Shown: positions 9,957 through 21,595, counted from the stretch's first letter. The stretch: DNA of 29,687 nt from Perkinsus olseni (GCA_013115135.1 JABANP010000598.1:1-29687), one strand, 5' to 3'. Notes: generated from the letters alone by a model not told the origin. Made by a program: numbers and translations.

Positions 9957-12501
9957 GCCGCTGACAATCATTCCGAGACCAGGGACATCCTAATTGAGAC
10001 CCAGTTTTTCCATTATACTGGCGTAATTATGCAGCAGTGGCTGTTGCGTTCCGACTTTGTGGTTACGTGGTTTCAACCAGTGTCTGCGGCGATGTTCATG
10101 CTCTCTAGTTCTGATTTCCTGTTGCCAACAGGCTGTTGGTAGACCTGGCGGGGCACTCCCAGTGGCAGAGTCGGCTGAGCAGCTGAGCACTGTTGCTGTC
10201 AGGCTGACAGTGTCAGCTATCTGCTGAGTAGCTCGATACCTCGTAATACTGTTGTTAGCTAATCGAGCGATCACGGCAGCCTGTCTGTTATACAAGCTAT
10301 CAGCTTGTCTGTGTCATTCATTGAAATTCAATGGATTCCTCAAGGACTGGATAAAGTAACTATCTCGCCGTCTTTAGCGGCGAGCGGCTAATAATCGAGC
10401 GACTCGCCTCCCCCCGCCTTTCCGATGTGCGAACCGAAGAGGGTTAGATATGAAAGTATAGTTCTGTAGTTCGTCCATTCAACTTCCAGATACGGAGGCC
10501 CCCCGGCGCACGGCAATCGATCACCATGGCGTGCGCGTTACATCTTGTGTCCGGCGCGTCCGGCGCAACTATACGAGATTCGTAGTACGAATGCCTCAGC
10601 GCTGCGACAAGTTGTCACCGGAAACTCACGGATCTTGGTCAACGATTCTGTTAGTAGGTTGGAGTACTAAATCGCTCGAGGTCAAATGGTTTTGTCGTTC
10701 GTCTCACCCCGATCGTTAGCCGATCACCATCCCTCGGGGTTCCGCACCATTTTTGTAGCCAAGCTCAGTATTGTTCTGTTTCCGAGATTCCTGAAGGCCT
10801 ATAGTTGATCGGAAACTCGTGAGTATCCTGATTCGAGATGTTTTGACGGTGAGAGGATGGTGGGTTTCTGGTTCGAGTAGATCATCGATCGCCGAGCAAG
10901 TCCCCCACGGGTAAGTTGCCGATTTCCCGCTGCTAAGTCAACCAGAGGCAGTTTCCAAGGTTCCCTGGGGCATGATGCCCATCGGCATGCTACAGAACTC
11001 CGCCTGCTACGAAGTAGCGCGACTGAACTCCAGGGGGTACTATATTTACATGGTTGTTGATAAACATTTATCGTATGCTGCACTCTTGTCGGTCAGCGAA
11101 TCGTTTAAGTTCGGCTATTGCCCATCCACCTTATGCTCTGCTCGTAAGAAGCGTGCCATGTGGAGTGTGATTGGTCTTTGCCCTTCGACCTTATTGGCGG
11201 TTTCATTTGATTCGTCATCGTGTTGTGTTTTGGAAGTGAGGAAATTACCGGCAGTGCAGGAAAGTGGATACACAACAAGGGAGAGCATGAATACCACCAC
11301 CAGTACAACCTGTGTTTCGACGACCTACAACTCCACAATTCCACTGACAAGTCGGTAACTTCAAGTTATCGGAGTAGCGGAAACAGGCCGACTTGATAGT
11401 TATGACCTGCTTCTCTCGGCGGATAGTCAATCGCGGGCAAGATACTCTGTACACTATGAACTCGAGACGAAGGGTTTGTGTTTGCATGATTATACTTTTG
11501 ATAGAGTCTATCAAGCAGCTCTGACCCGCTACATCCAATAAGATTGAATATTATTGACTGAAAGTTGCACCCGCAGCAGTAATAAGTTGCGGCCAGGACG
11601 TAGGCGGTTAGGTGCCTGATAGACTTGGGTCTTTCCAGATAACTATACTTTGCCTGCTAAGAATCTTAAGACATCTGATGTCATCTTGCTAACTCTTGGA
11701 GATCTTTCTCCAGCAGAGGATCTCACCTAAACAAATCCGGACTCAATGAACCGACACCCATGAATCGCGGAATGCACAATAAAGATTTTGACTCTTACTC
11801 CTTCGTTATCGACGATGGCCACCATTCCGATCCATGAATTCATCTATGCGGCGTATCTGAGTGGGCCCCGCAGAAATGACAGGCAAGTATATGAAGGAAC
11901 ATAGAATTGGGATCTATTGGGAAGATCCCTCACAGCGAGTCTTCACAGCTCGCTGCTCACTGCAACCGCTGTGGCTGCCTGCAGCCAGAAAGAGGTTCTG
12001 ACCTCTTCTGATTTGAGTCTGCTACACTTATCTTGGCTTTTAATCGACTCGCCGAGTCGGACTCGGAGTCGGAGTTGGCAATTCGTGTCGAGCACGATCA
12101 ATTGGAATCCATGACGGAGATAAGGGGTAGTAACTACCCGGTAGTTTCTACTCTGGGGTGGTGCTGCACTGGTGCACTCAATGCACGATTAGACTATGAC
12201 TATGACCATTTATTGGACTAATGAGACTAGTGTTCCTAGTTGCACCAGGCATTTCCCCTATGTCACGCTCACTAACGTGAGGAACTACCACCATGAACTT
12301 CATGCGCCATGTATACGTTCTAGGGTATACGTGAAATCTTGATCTATTGGAAATGCGACCGCCGCACTTACCGCACTTCCCACATAGCGAGAATTTTTCG
12401 CTGAGAAAAATCCAGTTGCGCCGCAGTTCTTGTCTAGAACGCTGCGATCAACGCAGAATGTGAGTGAAGTTCCCTCTACTACCCCCTCATCGTAGGCATT
12501 T
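9957..12501. other. Long stretch without supportable genes
   Basis: Several open frames of 60-128 codons occur on both strands (for example 10972-11358 + and 9990-10295 -). None shows a signal peptide, domain motif, coding-like composition or a set of splice sites like those upstream. A Leu/Ala/Ser-rich leader-like frame near 11917-12000 lacks an ATG. Apart from a GC-rich stem-loop at 10364-10384 and short palindromes I see nothing definite. Confidence 0.45.
10364..10384. repeat. GC-rich stem-loop
   Basis: Perfect 7-bp arms CTCGCCG and CGGCGAG are separated by a 7-nt loop (TCTTTAG). No gene adjoins it closely, so its role is unknown. Confidence 0.6.
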
Positions 12502-12771
12502 ATGTCAAAGTACCACTTGCGCCTTCGTGGCGAGGCGCTGCTGGAGGAGCTTGAGCGACTTCTGCGGTCTGAGGGTCGTGCAGGGCAGCCATCAAGATAC
12601 TGTAACTTCTCTTTTCACGACTCGAATAGGGCACAAACGCAGGAATTCCGGGCAACCGTAATTCACCTCTCCTCCTTGGCCACGCTACCGTGGCGTGGTA
12701 TAGCGTACGGCGAGACATTTGCCTATGGCTGGAGCATGTTGGCTGTGCCCGTGAGCAATAAGTTTCAGTGA
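12502..12771 (+). CDS. Hypothetical small protein (weak)
   Basis: An open frame of 89 codons begins MSKYHLRLRGEALLEELERL, a plausible amphipathic helix, and ends at a TGA. A CTCATCGTAG sequence just upstream could be a splice acceptor. No domain or neighbour supports it, and an antisense frame of 72 codons covers the same bases. Confidence 0.3.
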   Translation: MSKYHLRLRGEALLEELERLLRSEGRAGQPSRYCNFSFHDSNRAQTQEFRATVIHLSSLATLPWRGIAYGETFAYGWSMLAVPVSNKFQ

Positions 12772-13621
12772 AGACTTGCGAGTTGTGGTGTGGCTGGCGA
12801 GGATCTGAATAATCGGGCCGATCGTACTGTCAGAGCTGCGTGAGAGCTATTGGGAGACTGCAGATAGTCCGAGCGATGAGACCTATTATTGTACCTCTCA
12901 GTCGACCCTTGATCATCTCGTGTGGGATCGGATCGCATAAGATCTCCTCGATGGACCCCTCGCTCGCTTGCGAAGCACAGTCGTCGCTGAGAGTCGACCT
13001 GCAACTCACCGCTTCCTTACGCGGGACAGGGCAGGCCGAGCAGGAAGGGAGAGGGGGGTCGGACACTCTGGTTCCTTGCTTATCAGGCAAGCTTGACCTG
13101 AAACATGAGAGCCGAGGCGGTCAACGTGGCATGTGTTGATAGCTAGTTGCGAGTAACCGGTGGTTAATATATACCAAGGGGATACTCGAGTCTTCATGAG
13201 AGGGGGAGCACAATATGGACTTGAATTTCGGAGAGAAACTTCGATGAACGAGCAATTTCGATGAACGGACAGCTCAGTGATGTTTGAAATCAATCTCTGA
13301 CACCCCCGCTTTTGAAGGGTTACTTCAAATGTCGGGGACCATCGGCGGCCTCGTCATCACTGGTACCATCTGCTTGTATTGCTGCAGCGCTCCTCGATTT
13401 TGGGCTCACACAACTGGTAGCTAGTTTCAACCGATACGCTCTTGAAGAGCGGGAAACTCCGGCCACAGACCGCAGCGATTTTTTTCTGGAGTGCACCTAA
13501 ATTTGAGTGACAGCTAGCAACCTGAGTCTCGGATCTCGATACCGAATCGGTATTACCGAGTCACCCTCCTCCGTACAGGACGAATTCTGTGCAGCGAACA
13601 CGCGTGATTCCTCGACACCAG

Positions 13622-14203
13622 TTAGACCCTTCCGAGAAGTTTCTCGGGCCGGCGTCGTGTTGGCCGTACTCGGAAGACTCCCTGAGACGTTCTCACTCTG
13701 ATGGCCTTCGTTTGTTCCCTCTTGGACGGTGCTGCCAGCGCCCTACTCGGAGAAAATGCTTCGACAGTCCGCAGCAGCTGGCCTACTTCGCTCTGTTCAG
13801 TTCTCCCGGATGGCACCCCCGAACTTTCGCAGACTTTCCCATTCTGCAGCCACCACTGATACGTCTTCTGACCAAGGCGTCTAGCAATTTCCCCGACCTT
13901 CACCATTCCACTCCGCCTCAAGCATAGACCGTTACTTTGCCCGCTTGAGAATCGCCCGACTACGATGAGCAATATCCAGCGCTTGCAAACCTCAATATAT
14001 TCGTGCGATGGCAGGTGTCGCAGGATGGCCATCTCGGTTTTGTTAAGTACCACGCCAGCTTGTTCCGCCACTTGATTGAGCCTGGTTTTCGTGTCTTTTT
14101 TCTCCGAAGCCCGACCTCTTGGTTTGGGGCCTCCACGTTTGGTGCGCTGCTGTTGCTGCTCGTTGGCGACTATCACAGCGTCACATCCGGGCATGGTAGC
14201 CAT
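13622..14203 (-). CDS. Hypothetical basic protein, 193 aa
   Basis: This is the longest uninterrupted ORF between 10 and 15 kb. It starts MATMPGCDAVIVANEQQQQ, so it has a short Gln tract, then a Lys/Arg-rich segment (TKRGGPKPRGRASEKKD), a helical middle (KTEMAILRHLPSHEYIEV) and a basic C-terminus. The N-terminal 80 residues look more protein-like than the rest, so a splice near residue 75-80 is possible. I recognise no domain. A basic nuclear or nucleic-acid-binding protein is only a guess. Confidence 0.45.
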   Translation of the reverse strand: MATMPGCDAVIVANEQQQQRTKRGGPKPRGRASEKKDTKTRLNQVAEQAGVVLNKTEMAILRHLPSHEYIEVCKRWILLIVVGRFSSGQSNGLCLRRSGMVKVGEIARRLGQKTYQWWLQNGKVCESSGVPSGRTEQSEVGQLLRTVEAFSPSRALAAPSKREQTKAIRVRTSQGVFRVRPTRRRPEKLLGRV

Positions 14204-14929
14204 TGGACAAGATTTCGACGAACTAGCAACTACCGAGCCCCGGTTAACGACTCGGGTACTTCGAGCTCCGAGGTCAGAGCTATTCGACCGTCGAATTCCG
14301 ACGGAACAGGTCGGATTTAGTACAAGGATGTAGGATGTTAGTGTAGGATGTATATTATTGCTCTTCTAAGTATTTCTTTTTGCAGTACAAGTTCTACTGG
14401 TGGCCAGTCAGTGTCCCCCAATATTTTTTAACGCAACTCGTCATTGCTCTAACCGCTGGATGATCCAGCCTTGATTGATCATCTTTTAACAATCTATGCA
14501 TAACGAGCATCAGGTCCTCAGTAACGCGACGTCCTACGGCAGACGTTCACATACCGCTTGACGCGGTCGACACAATAGGGCTCACCGGCCGTGAGTAACA
14601 GCTGGCGGCATACACGAATACCTCACCATCTGTGGCTCAGGCAAAAGAATCCTTTGAAAAGATGTAGGAAGTGGTGCACCGTATCCAAAGATCCAGTTAT
14701 ATCCTCAAAGATGAGAAGGGCGAGTGCTTCACGGCGTGAAGCGGCACGGAGGCTCCGTGAAAAAGCCCTCTTCCACGGTGGGCGTAATCTAGAGATAACC
14801 AATTGCAGAAAAGTGCAAGAAAAAGGTATTGATACGGCCTTCACGTGAATCACGGTAGTACACGGAAGATGGCCGTCAAGACTCAATCATCGGACTCTGA
14901 TGTCGTGTAGTCGCCGTCGGACCTGAGCG
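14204..14929. other. Spacer without a clear gene
   Basis: Open frames overlap on both strands at 14591-14886 with no way to choose between them. A direct repeat (GTAGGATGT twice) lies around 14327-14350. Nothing else stands out. Confidence 0.4.
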
Positions 14930-16123
14930 TTAAATTGACGGTATCCTCACGAATTCTACACATTCTGAGTGCAAAGGCGACCGGACGAGGACATCAACGT
15001 ACTCCTCATCATCATCAAGGTCGATCTCTTCCACCTCGTCGTCCCCGACCATGAAATCCTCGAGCTCCCGTGGAATGTGGTCGTCCTCGGCAGTTTTTGG
15101 ACGACTTGAGCGAGGCTTCCTGGATGGAACGCTCTTGCTTGCGCCTTGCTTGTCATCCCGAACGGAGACGCCACTATCCTTACTGACGGTGGCAGGGGCG
15201 CCGACGCTGGCCTGAAATGAGGACCTCACTACGCTTGAACACAGTAACGAAATTATGCATTACGGACAGTGACCCAGGCTTACTTTCTTCTCCTTCTTGG
15301 AAATCGGACCGCCGGCCTTGCCTTGGCGTCTGGCTACTGCTGAGCTCATGGCCTTCTTGCCGGAATGCCTTGCCCGCTTTTTGGCGGACAGATTCATATC
15401 GACGACTGGTCCCAGCTTCGTCACATCAAGGCTGGCCTTCACCGGAGTCACTTGGGCTCGTTCACGATCTCCCAGCGACCGTTTGGCGGTCTTTACTTCC
15501 ACGTTCGATAGCTTGAGCTTTCGACTGACGCGCATGGCCTTCTTGTTATCCTTATAGGTAGAACTGGAGCTTCCACCGCGGTTTCCGACGGTCTGGCGTT
15601 TTTTGTCAGAGCTTCTCGAGCTGCCGCCAGACCTGTCAGATAACTTGCGCTTCACAGAGTTCACCTTCCGTTTTGGATAGACCGGGGTAGAGACAGCACT
15701 GGTATCCGAATCACTGCCGCCTCCGCTTGGCTGCAGAGTACGGCAAACCCAGATCAGGTCCCCCTTGAAGAGCTTTGTGTTGGCCACCACTCTAATGTAG
15801 CTCGAGCGGTTGAGATCAACCTCAATCCGTACCGGGCTCTCACTGAACGCCCGTGTGATATGGCCGGCAAAGCTGTAGTCAGTCTTGGTCTTGAACAGTA
15901 GATGGCCTTCGAAATCTTCGCTGGTTCCGGCCAAGAACAGCTGACCACACTCGAACTCATCAACACTTGTCAGTCTAGTTGGAGTTCCCGGAGTAGATGC
16001 ATCTTCTGACGGACTTCCCGGCGTGCTCTCCTTCGCGTTGGCCTTCGTGCCTCCAAAGTCCTGCGGACCTTTGTAAGGGTCTGTAGTTCGACCCCAGTCT
16101 GGCTCGGTGCTTTTGGTAGGCAT
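14930..16123 (-). CDS. Unknown Ser/Lys-rich protein with acidic tail, one intron
   Basis: The function is unknown. Exon 1 is 16123-15284 and exon 2 is 15211-14930, joined in phase 0 by a 72-nt intron (GTAAGC...TTTCAG), giving 373 aa. Residues about 50-130 look globular (FECGQLFLAGTSEDFEGHLL, then VRIEVDLNRSSYIRVV). Residues about 140-280 are a Ser/Lys/Arg-rich basic region with many short nuclear-localisation-like runs. The C-terminus has an acidic block (EEIDLDDDEEY). The frame stays open upstream to an ATG at 16168, but those codons run into the terminal inverted repeat of the adjacent element, so I start at the next ATG (MPTKSTEPDWG). It is the last of three co-directional genes. A nuclear or chromatin role fits the charge pattern but is inference. 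Confidence 0.75.
15212..15283 (-). other. 72-nt GT-AG intron, phase 0
   Basis: The donor GTAAGC follows a Lys codon and the acceptor ATTTCAG precedes an Ala codon. Both flanking frames are open only up to these sites. Confidence 0.85.
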
Positions 16124-16141
16124 GAAGAACTTCACCTCAAT

Positions 16142-16157
16142 AATGGAGATGCACCCG
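16142..16157 (+). repeat. Left terminal inverted repeat
   Basis: AATGGAGATGCACCCG; the exact inverse is at 17221-17236. It is followed inward by TCGCG-rich degenerate repeats to about 16330. Confidence 0.8.
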
Positions 16158-17215
16158 TTAAACGCCAAATCGCGTTAATCACGATGTGATAAACGCGAAA
16201 AACGCGAAGTGATAATCGACTTTATCACATCGCGAAAAAACGCTACTGAAAACCACCTTTTCGCGAAAATCACGAATCGTATATCGCGTTATATCGCGTT
16301 ATGTGATATATCGCGCTTTCGCGTTCTATTCACAGCCGAGACCTGGTGGTAACTGTGGTTTTCGCATATATCGTATATAATGATATATGCAGCTTCCGCG
16401 GTTCGAACCTGGATCCTTCTCAGGAAAGTCTTGGATCTTCCCCAACTCGTCTGCAGTCGCTGCACCACCACTTTCGAATCGCGATCCGGAAAGGTAGTAC
16501 GTGCGAAAGAAGGGTGAATGAACAATGCCTGCACAGCAAAGATACTAGCAAATTGAACAGTAGTCAATTCAAATCCAAACAATCGTAAAAGTATTCGCCA
16601 TTTTGTGATTATCACTTAGAGTTTTTCCTTTTCAAATGACCATATCGAATATCGCGAAGCAAGGTCCGTTTCCAGAATCCGTCGAGAATATTCACTTGAG
16701 GCACGTAAAGGATCACTTCACCTACAGGCAGATCGTTGTGTTGGGAATTTGGAAGCACGAGAACTTCAAGCGCACGTCAGGCTTATTCTGCATGTATCGT
16801 TCTCGTATATGTCCTGTTCAGGTGGGCCATTTTTGCTTCGAAATACGATCACGTGCTCGGACTAGAGACAAAAACAAAATCACTCCAAGAACGAGAGAGG
16901 AGACAGCAGATCACAAGTAAATTTCGAGCGTGCGAATGTGTGTGTGCGTGCCGAATTCTGGTGAATCTAGATTTTCTGTATCATGAGCAAACAGGTATAG
17001 GAGTAGCCCCCTAACATCTTTCCCTTTTTCGCTCCCAAGCGGTTGAGTTTATCTGAGTTCGAGTGTGACCTGATTACGATATCGCAGAACGCGATATGAC
17101 ATCGCGCAAAGCTCCGTGATGTGTTAATCGCGAATACGTTTTTCGCGATTTATCTTTTTTCTCGCGATTTTTCGCGGAGTGAAATTCGTGATGTGTTTTT
17201 CGCTAGCGTTTTTCA

Positions 17216-19940
17216 CTACGCGGGTGCATCTCCATTGTTCCAGGAGTCGGGCGGGAATCCTTCGCGAGTCTTGAAGCTCCTCGCCTTCTTCTGCTCGTCA
17301 GTCGAGTCGGCGGAGATGGAAGGCTCAGCGACTCCGGGCAGAGGGTTGCACACTTCAGCAATCTGCAGTCCACACTTGGCTGCTATCAGCTCGACGACAC
17401 TGGAGGTCCGGGTGCAGCAGTGAGTAATTGCATCGAACCTGGAAAGAGCGCCGCATTGCCAGTCTCCTCATTGCAGCAATGAGCCGCCGTGGCCCAGCCA
17501 CGAGGTTGCCTGAATATCTCTTGTCCAGCTTCGAAGGTTCCGTTGCACTGAAGCCAAGTGCTCTGACCGCGTTTTCCACACTCAACATTCTCTTTGAACA
17601 TGGCGATGGTGCTAGTACGGACAGAATCATCGCAAGTAATGCTCCTCAACTTCGCATTGACCTAAAGCGAGGAGTAAATTAAAGCCGGCTGTGAGAAGAG
17701 ACCTACAGCTTCGAGAGGATCCTCGCGCCAGGCTGGGAAATGGTACTCGGTGACGTAGTTGATAGGGGCCTAGGCAAACAGCAGGGCCACTTAACGACAG
17801 CGTCTCCATCAACAGACGATCAAGTGCGAGATGAAATCGGCCTGCGATATGGACGGTCGCGTTCTCACTATGATTCTGCTGACATCCAGAACGTTGCATT
17901 CGAAGTTTGCCTCTTCCTCAGCAGTCATTTCGCGATCTTCACAGAGTCGAATCTGCTGGCGCTTGGCTCCAAGCACATAGCTGAGTGTCTCGCTAACTGG
18001 ACGGATGGGCATCTTCTGGCACGGAGTGAAAGTCCTCTCTCTGATACCTACGCAGCATAGGCTACCAGTGTACATCTGCAAGTGAGGAAACTTACCCTGA
18101 CGAATACTAGTGAAGAGCTTGTCATGAAGCTGCGGGTAGTCAGACAAGCTGGTCAGCTTCATTGGAAGTATGGCCTTAGCACCGATACAGCCAATGACTG
18201 ACAGAATGGAGTTGCAATTGCAACCTGAAATCACAACAGCGGTTCAAATATACCAGAGGAGAATGAGAGCTTGCTCACTTCCTGGAGCCATGATTATCGC
18301 TGTCCCATTCTTCTGCAGCCCAGCTGTAGTAAATAGGTCCGTTAGGGTCTCGATCGAGAGATCGGAGGTTCTTTTGACAACGGGTCAACCTTCTCGGCCA
18401 CGATCACGGACTTTTGCTCATCATCACGGTAGTAGCGCTCTCTGAATGCTTGCCTGGTGCAACTCTCAAGAGGTCTCTTCGATCCTTCGGGACCCGGCCG
18501 CTTCACAGTACGCTCGATCACGAAGATGGTCTCTTGTACAAGTGCCGGTAGCTTAACCGTCCTAGACGATGAGATGGAAGAACGGCGGGACGCCACGGAA
18601 GCTCTGCTCTTTCTCTTATGCTTCGTCTCCCGTTCTAGGCAGGCGGCTTCATATTGCTCTTTCAAAGAGAGCTCAACAGAACCAATATTCCAGTATGGCC
18701 GACGTCGATAGACAACTCGCTTACCAAGCGGAACCTGTTCGCCTTCTTCTGGAGCAGAGTCGAGGCCGTCAGGGTTGTCCGCCTCATCATCAGACCACGG
18801 AGATGAAGACGTAGGAGCCGAGCACGGCCCCTCAGACTTGGAGTCTGACGGGACGACCGGGATGTCATTCTCCCGCACCTTCTTCGAAGCGAAGGCACCC
18901 AGTAGATTGATGCCGCTTGACATCTGGAGGCCACTGCATTGCTCCGACATCTGCACGCGGAGAAGAACGGTGGCCTTCTGGGGGTTAGCAGTACCAGCCT
19001 GTTCAAGAACTTCACGCACGAAATATTCGATCGTCTCTGACTCGCCCCTATCACGGCACGGAATGGTGCACCGAGCATGCTCAGGTCCGTTGCCGAATCT
19101 GTCGTCGACAAGATCGATATAGATGACATCTGGAGGTCTTCCTTGCAAGACAGCTCTCATGAATGGTGCGGCCTTCTCTACCCACCCACCGCTCAGTGAC
19201 GTCATAGGTGTGCTTGCGCAGCCGGCCGACAGGGGGACGCCCGCGGGAGCTGGGAGGCTTTCATCATGCTTGGCGTTTGAGCCGGTGTAGTCCAAGATGG
19301 TCACCCTGTTGTCGAGCATCTCGTTCGCCGCGTCCGTCAGATCACTCTCGACTTGAGACTTGTAGGCAATACACTTCTTCTGACTCTCGCGCAAAGCCTC
19401 GGTGGCCAACCTGACAGCTTGCGTCTGTATGAGGGCGAACTTACTGAGATTAAGGTTAGTCTGCTCAATGCGCATCTTCTCAAGCTCTTTGTCGGCCTCC
19501 TGACGCTGCCTCTCAGCCTCCCTCGATTTTTGGCGAGCTTGACTTTACGCTGGGCTTCTTCCTCTTCTTCTTGTAGCTTCTCCTTCTTGCGCTGTTCTTC
19601 GTCTTTCATAGCAGCTATAGCTCTCATGACATTCTTCGGGCCCATGATCACCTCACTAGGATTTAGCCCTTCGAATGTGGGGTTGTTGCAAGCGTCGCAT
19701 TGAAGTCCTTCGGCGAAGGAAATACCGAAGGTGCTAAAGACCACTTCAACAGCGGATGCTCTGGTGAAGTAAGAACGGTGGAGCCTGATAGCACTCGCAG
19801 ATGGGATCTTCTCTACAGCCTCGTAGTAAGACGGGTGAGCTCTAAAGATGTACCAGACCACCACAGTGAACTTCATGTGCAGCACATCCCCTGCGATTGA
19901 CCATTTTCTGCTGCCGAGATCTCCTCGAGGCACTAGACAT
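17216..19940 (-). CDS. Unknown large coiled-coil protein, frameshifted in homopolymers
   Basis: The function is unknown. The start MSSASRRSRQQKMVNRR overlaps the stop of the preceding gene by 8 nt. The protein has a hydrophobic stretch (KFTVVVWYIF), a Cys pair (CDACNN), a long Glu/Lys coiled coil (around 19620-19440), a globular middle, a Ser/Asp-rich segment, a Lys/Arg-rich segment and a Cys-containing C-terminus. Introns at 18225-18278 (54 nt), 17770-17817 (48 nt) and 17662-17706 (45 nt) fit in phase. The frame is broken by single-base changes in runs at 19888-19891 (C4 on +), 19527-19531 (T5), 18372-18375 (T4) and 17453-17455 (A3); coding quality continues on both sides of each. The stop at 17216-17218 lies just inside the terminal repeat of the neighbouring element. 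It may be a young pseudogene or may carry sequencing indels. Confidence 0.65.
17221..17236 (-). repeat. Right terminal inverted repeat
   Basis: CGGGTGCATCTCCATT; inverse of 16142-16157. It lies within the 3' end of the minus-strand gene ending at 17216. Confidence 0.8.
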
Positions 19941-21218
19941 GGCGATGGCCTCCCGCAACCACACCAAGCATTTCTTCCCTCAGACTGTCGTACGTATACG
20001 GCCTTCCATCATCGTCCCTTAGGAGGGACTCCTCTCCGATCATACGATGGCCATCCATCCCAGGAGGCTTTCCGGGCTCGAAGAAGCTGTTCACGTATGT
20101 TATCATACCGACGCCTTTCTGGTTCAAGTCGAAATCCTTACTGTTGAGACTCCTGAACCAGTTATGGCGAAAAGATCACACCGAGCACAGGCCAGGAGAA
20201 GGCGGTCGAGAGCAAGTTACTCTTCTTCTCAAAGAGCTTGAGCCGCGACTCGTGCCCGAGGATCTCGTCGAGAACCTTCCGACTTACGTGCCCCTTTGAA
20301 GCATCTAGAATGGCCTTCAGGTATTGAACGTTGGTCTTGTCAATGCCGTAGTTACCGGTTAGGCGCTTGAATGTCTCCAGGAGGCCGTTGACGTTTCGCT
20401 GCTCACGAGGCAGCTTATCGAGTATTTCCACGAAGCCTTTGAGGGTCTGAGCGGCAGTCTTGGGGATCACATTAGCCTCCCTCGAACCACTGGCCATCGA
20501 CTGGGCCAAGAGAACCAGGTCGAAGGCATCCTTCGGGGCTAGGCCACGCAAACTTTTTGGTGCATCAAATTTTGAGCCGTTTCGGAGACGTGCCGGATAG
20601 GTCGAGGATATGAGGTTGATCGCCTCCTCAATGTCGCACACCTCCTCACGACTCAGCCCATGATCAGTTTCTTTCAAACGATCCCACGCTTCAATCATCG
20701 AGAGAATGAGCTTGGAGATGTGAAGGCCAGACACCAAGGAAAGAGGGAAGTGGTTGGACGTGCTGCTTGTTTGCACAGACGTGGCCTTCAGGAGCAAGTC
20801 AAAAATCGATGTCCCAAATACCACTACATCCACCAGACTTGTGAAGGTCCATTGATACGGCTCTGTTCAAGACGGCACTCTTGCTGAACTCCGCATCAGG
20901 ATCAACAATATCCTTGAGATGGCCGACAATGCCGGTGCAATCTGGTAGAGCTTTGCATTGGTCGACGGAATCGGCTCTCTGCAGGTGGCCAGCAGATATC
21001 TTCCACTTCTGCAGCCACGCCTTACGCGCGAAAGCGTCTACCGAAAAGATAAATGTAGGCCTCTCGGCCTCGTCAACGTTGTCCAGCTCCTCGTCCTCAT
21101 TCGGCTGCTCGAATCCCTCACGCCCAATCATACTAAGGGCAGGGCCGGCCTCAGCGGTACTACTCAGACCGCCACAATCACTAGCCGGGCCCCTTCGTCG
21201 AAGGGAGAGTAGTTGCAT
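19933..21218 (-). CDS. Unknown protein, about 430 aa if frames are joined, two homopolymer frameshifts
   Basis: The function is unknown. The start is the ATG at 21218 (MQLLSLRRRGPASDCGGLSS). The first segment is acidic, followed by a globular part with regular helices (about 20790-20190) and an aromatic segment (MITYVNSFFEPGKPPGMDG). It ends GGHRHV-stop at 19933-19935. The frame changes at two homopolymers: A5 on the + strand at 20801-20805 and A4 at 20170-20173. Removing one base at either site would reconnect coding sequence of the same quality. No intron is needed. It is the first of three co-directional genes and reads away from the transposase-like gene across the inverted-repeat cluster. 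No domain is recognised. Confidence 0.65.
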
Positions 21219-21595
21219 CGATGTTGTAAGTTATCTTGATATTCTCAAGGTCTTCTACGCAGGTACCTAAGACAACGTTTGACTTGGACGTCGATTGCTT
21301 GCAGACTAGTGACGTGTACGCCTGGAAAAACGACGTTAAGTTCCCCACCTTGCTCCTTTATATCATCACTTTCCTCTGATTGCACCAAATTAAGACTCCT
21401 AATTGGAGTGTGTGGTTTCTCCTGCGGATGGCGAGTTACTTGGGTTCTCGGCCATCGTTCTACGTTAAGGAGGGGGACAACAACAATATCAGAAAGCTAC
21501 CGAAGTCGATATTGCAAACCGTTTCATCATCAGTCTCGCGAGGCGATGAGCTGAAAACCAGAACCCGCGTCAAGGAATACCGACCAGAAGTCCAT
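21219..21595. other. Spacer between divergent genes, left part
   Basis: No supportable gene. With the inverted-repeat cluster it forms the 760-bp region between divergent transcription units, so it likely carries promoters for both. No specific element is identified. Confidence 0.4.

Larger units (their letters stand above)
16142..17236. mobile_element. 1.1-kb element with 16-bp terminal inverted repeats
   Basis: AATGGAGATGCACCCG at 16142-16157 is matched exactly in inverse orientation by CGGGTGCATCTCCATT at 17221-17236. The 150-190 bp inside each end are built from degenerate units of the type TCGCGAAAAACGC and ATATCGCGTTA and run in opposite orientation. The middle (about 16340-17080) has no convincing ORF. 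This fits a non-autonomous DNA transposon or fold-back element. I see no clear target-site duplication. It fills the whole gap between two minus-strand genes, and its right end supplies the last codons and stop of the upstream one. Confidence 0.65.

Noticed and set aside
9990..10295. 101-codon minus-strand ORF
   Set aside because: It covers CTGA/CAGC-rich short palindromes, has no domain, and composition looks like translated repeat sequence.
10972..11358. 128-codon + ORF with two similar CPSTL segments
   Set aside because: Antisense ORFs of 81-97 codons cover the same region and no signal peptide or exon pattern supports it; the repeated segment is too short to mean much.
12040..12090. CGGAGT-type simple repeat
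   Set aside because: Only a few imperfect units; too short to call a satellite.
13236..13265. Direct repeat TTCGATGAACG, two copies
   Set aside because: Two 11-bp copies alone, with no associated gene or hairpin, are not informative.
14591..14886. Overlapping ORFs on both strands (about 86 codons each)
   Set aside because: Neither has a domain, a neighbour or splice sites that favour it; each may be the shadow of the other.
16124..16168. Upstream ATG extending the minus-strand gene by 15 codons
   Set aside because: The extra codons run into the terminal inverted repeat of the adjacent element; the ATG at 16123 gives a start outside the repeat.
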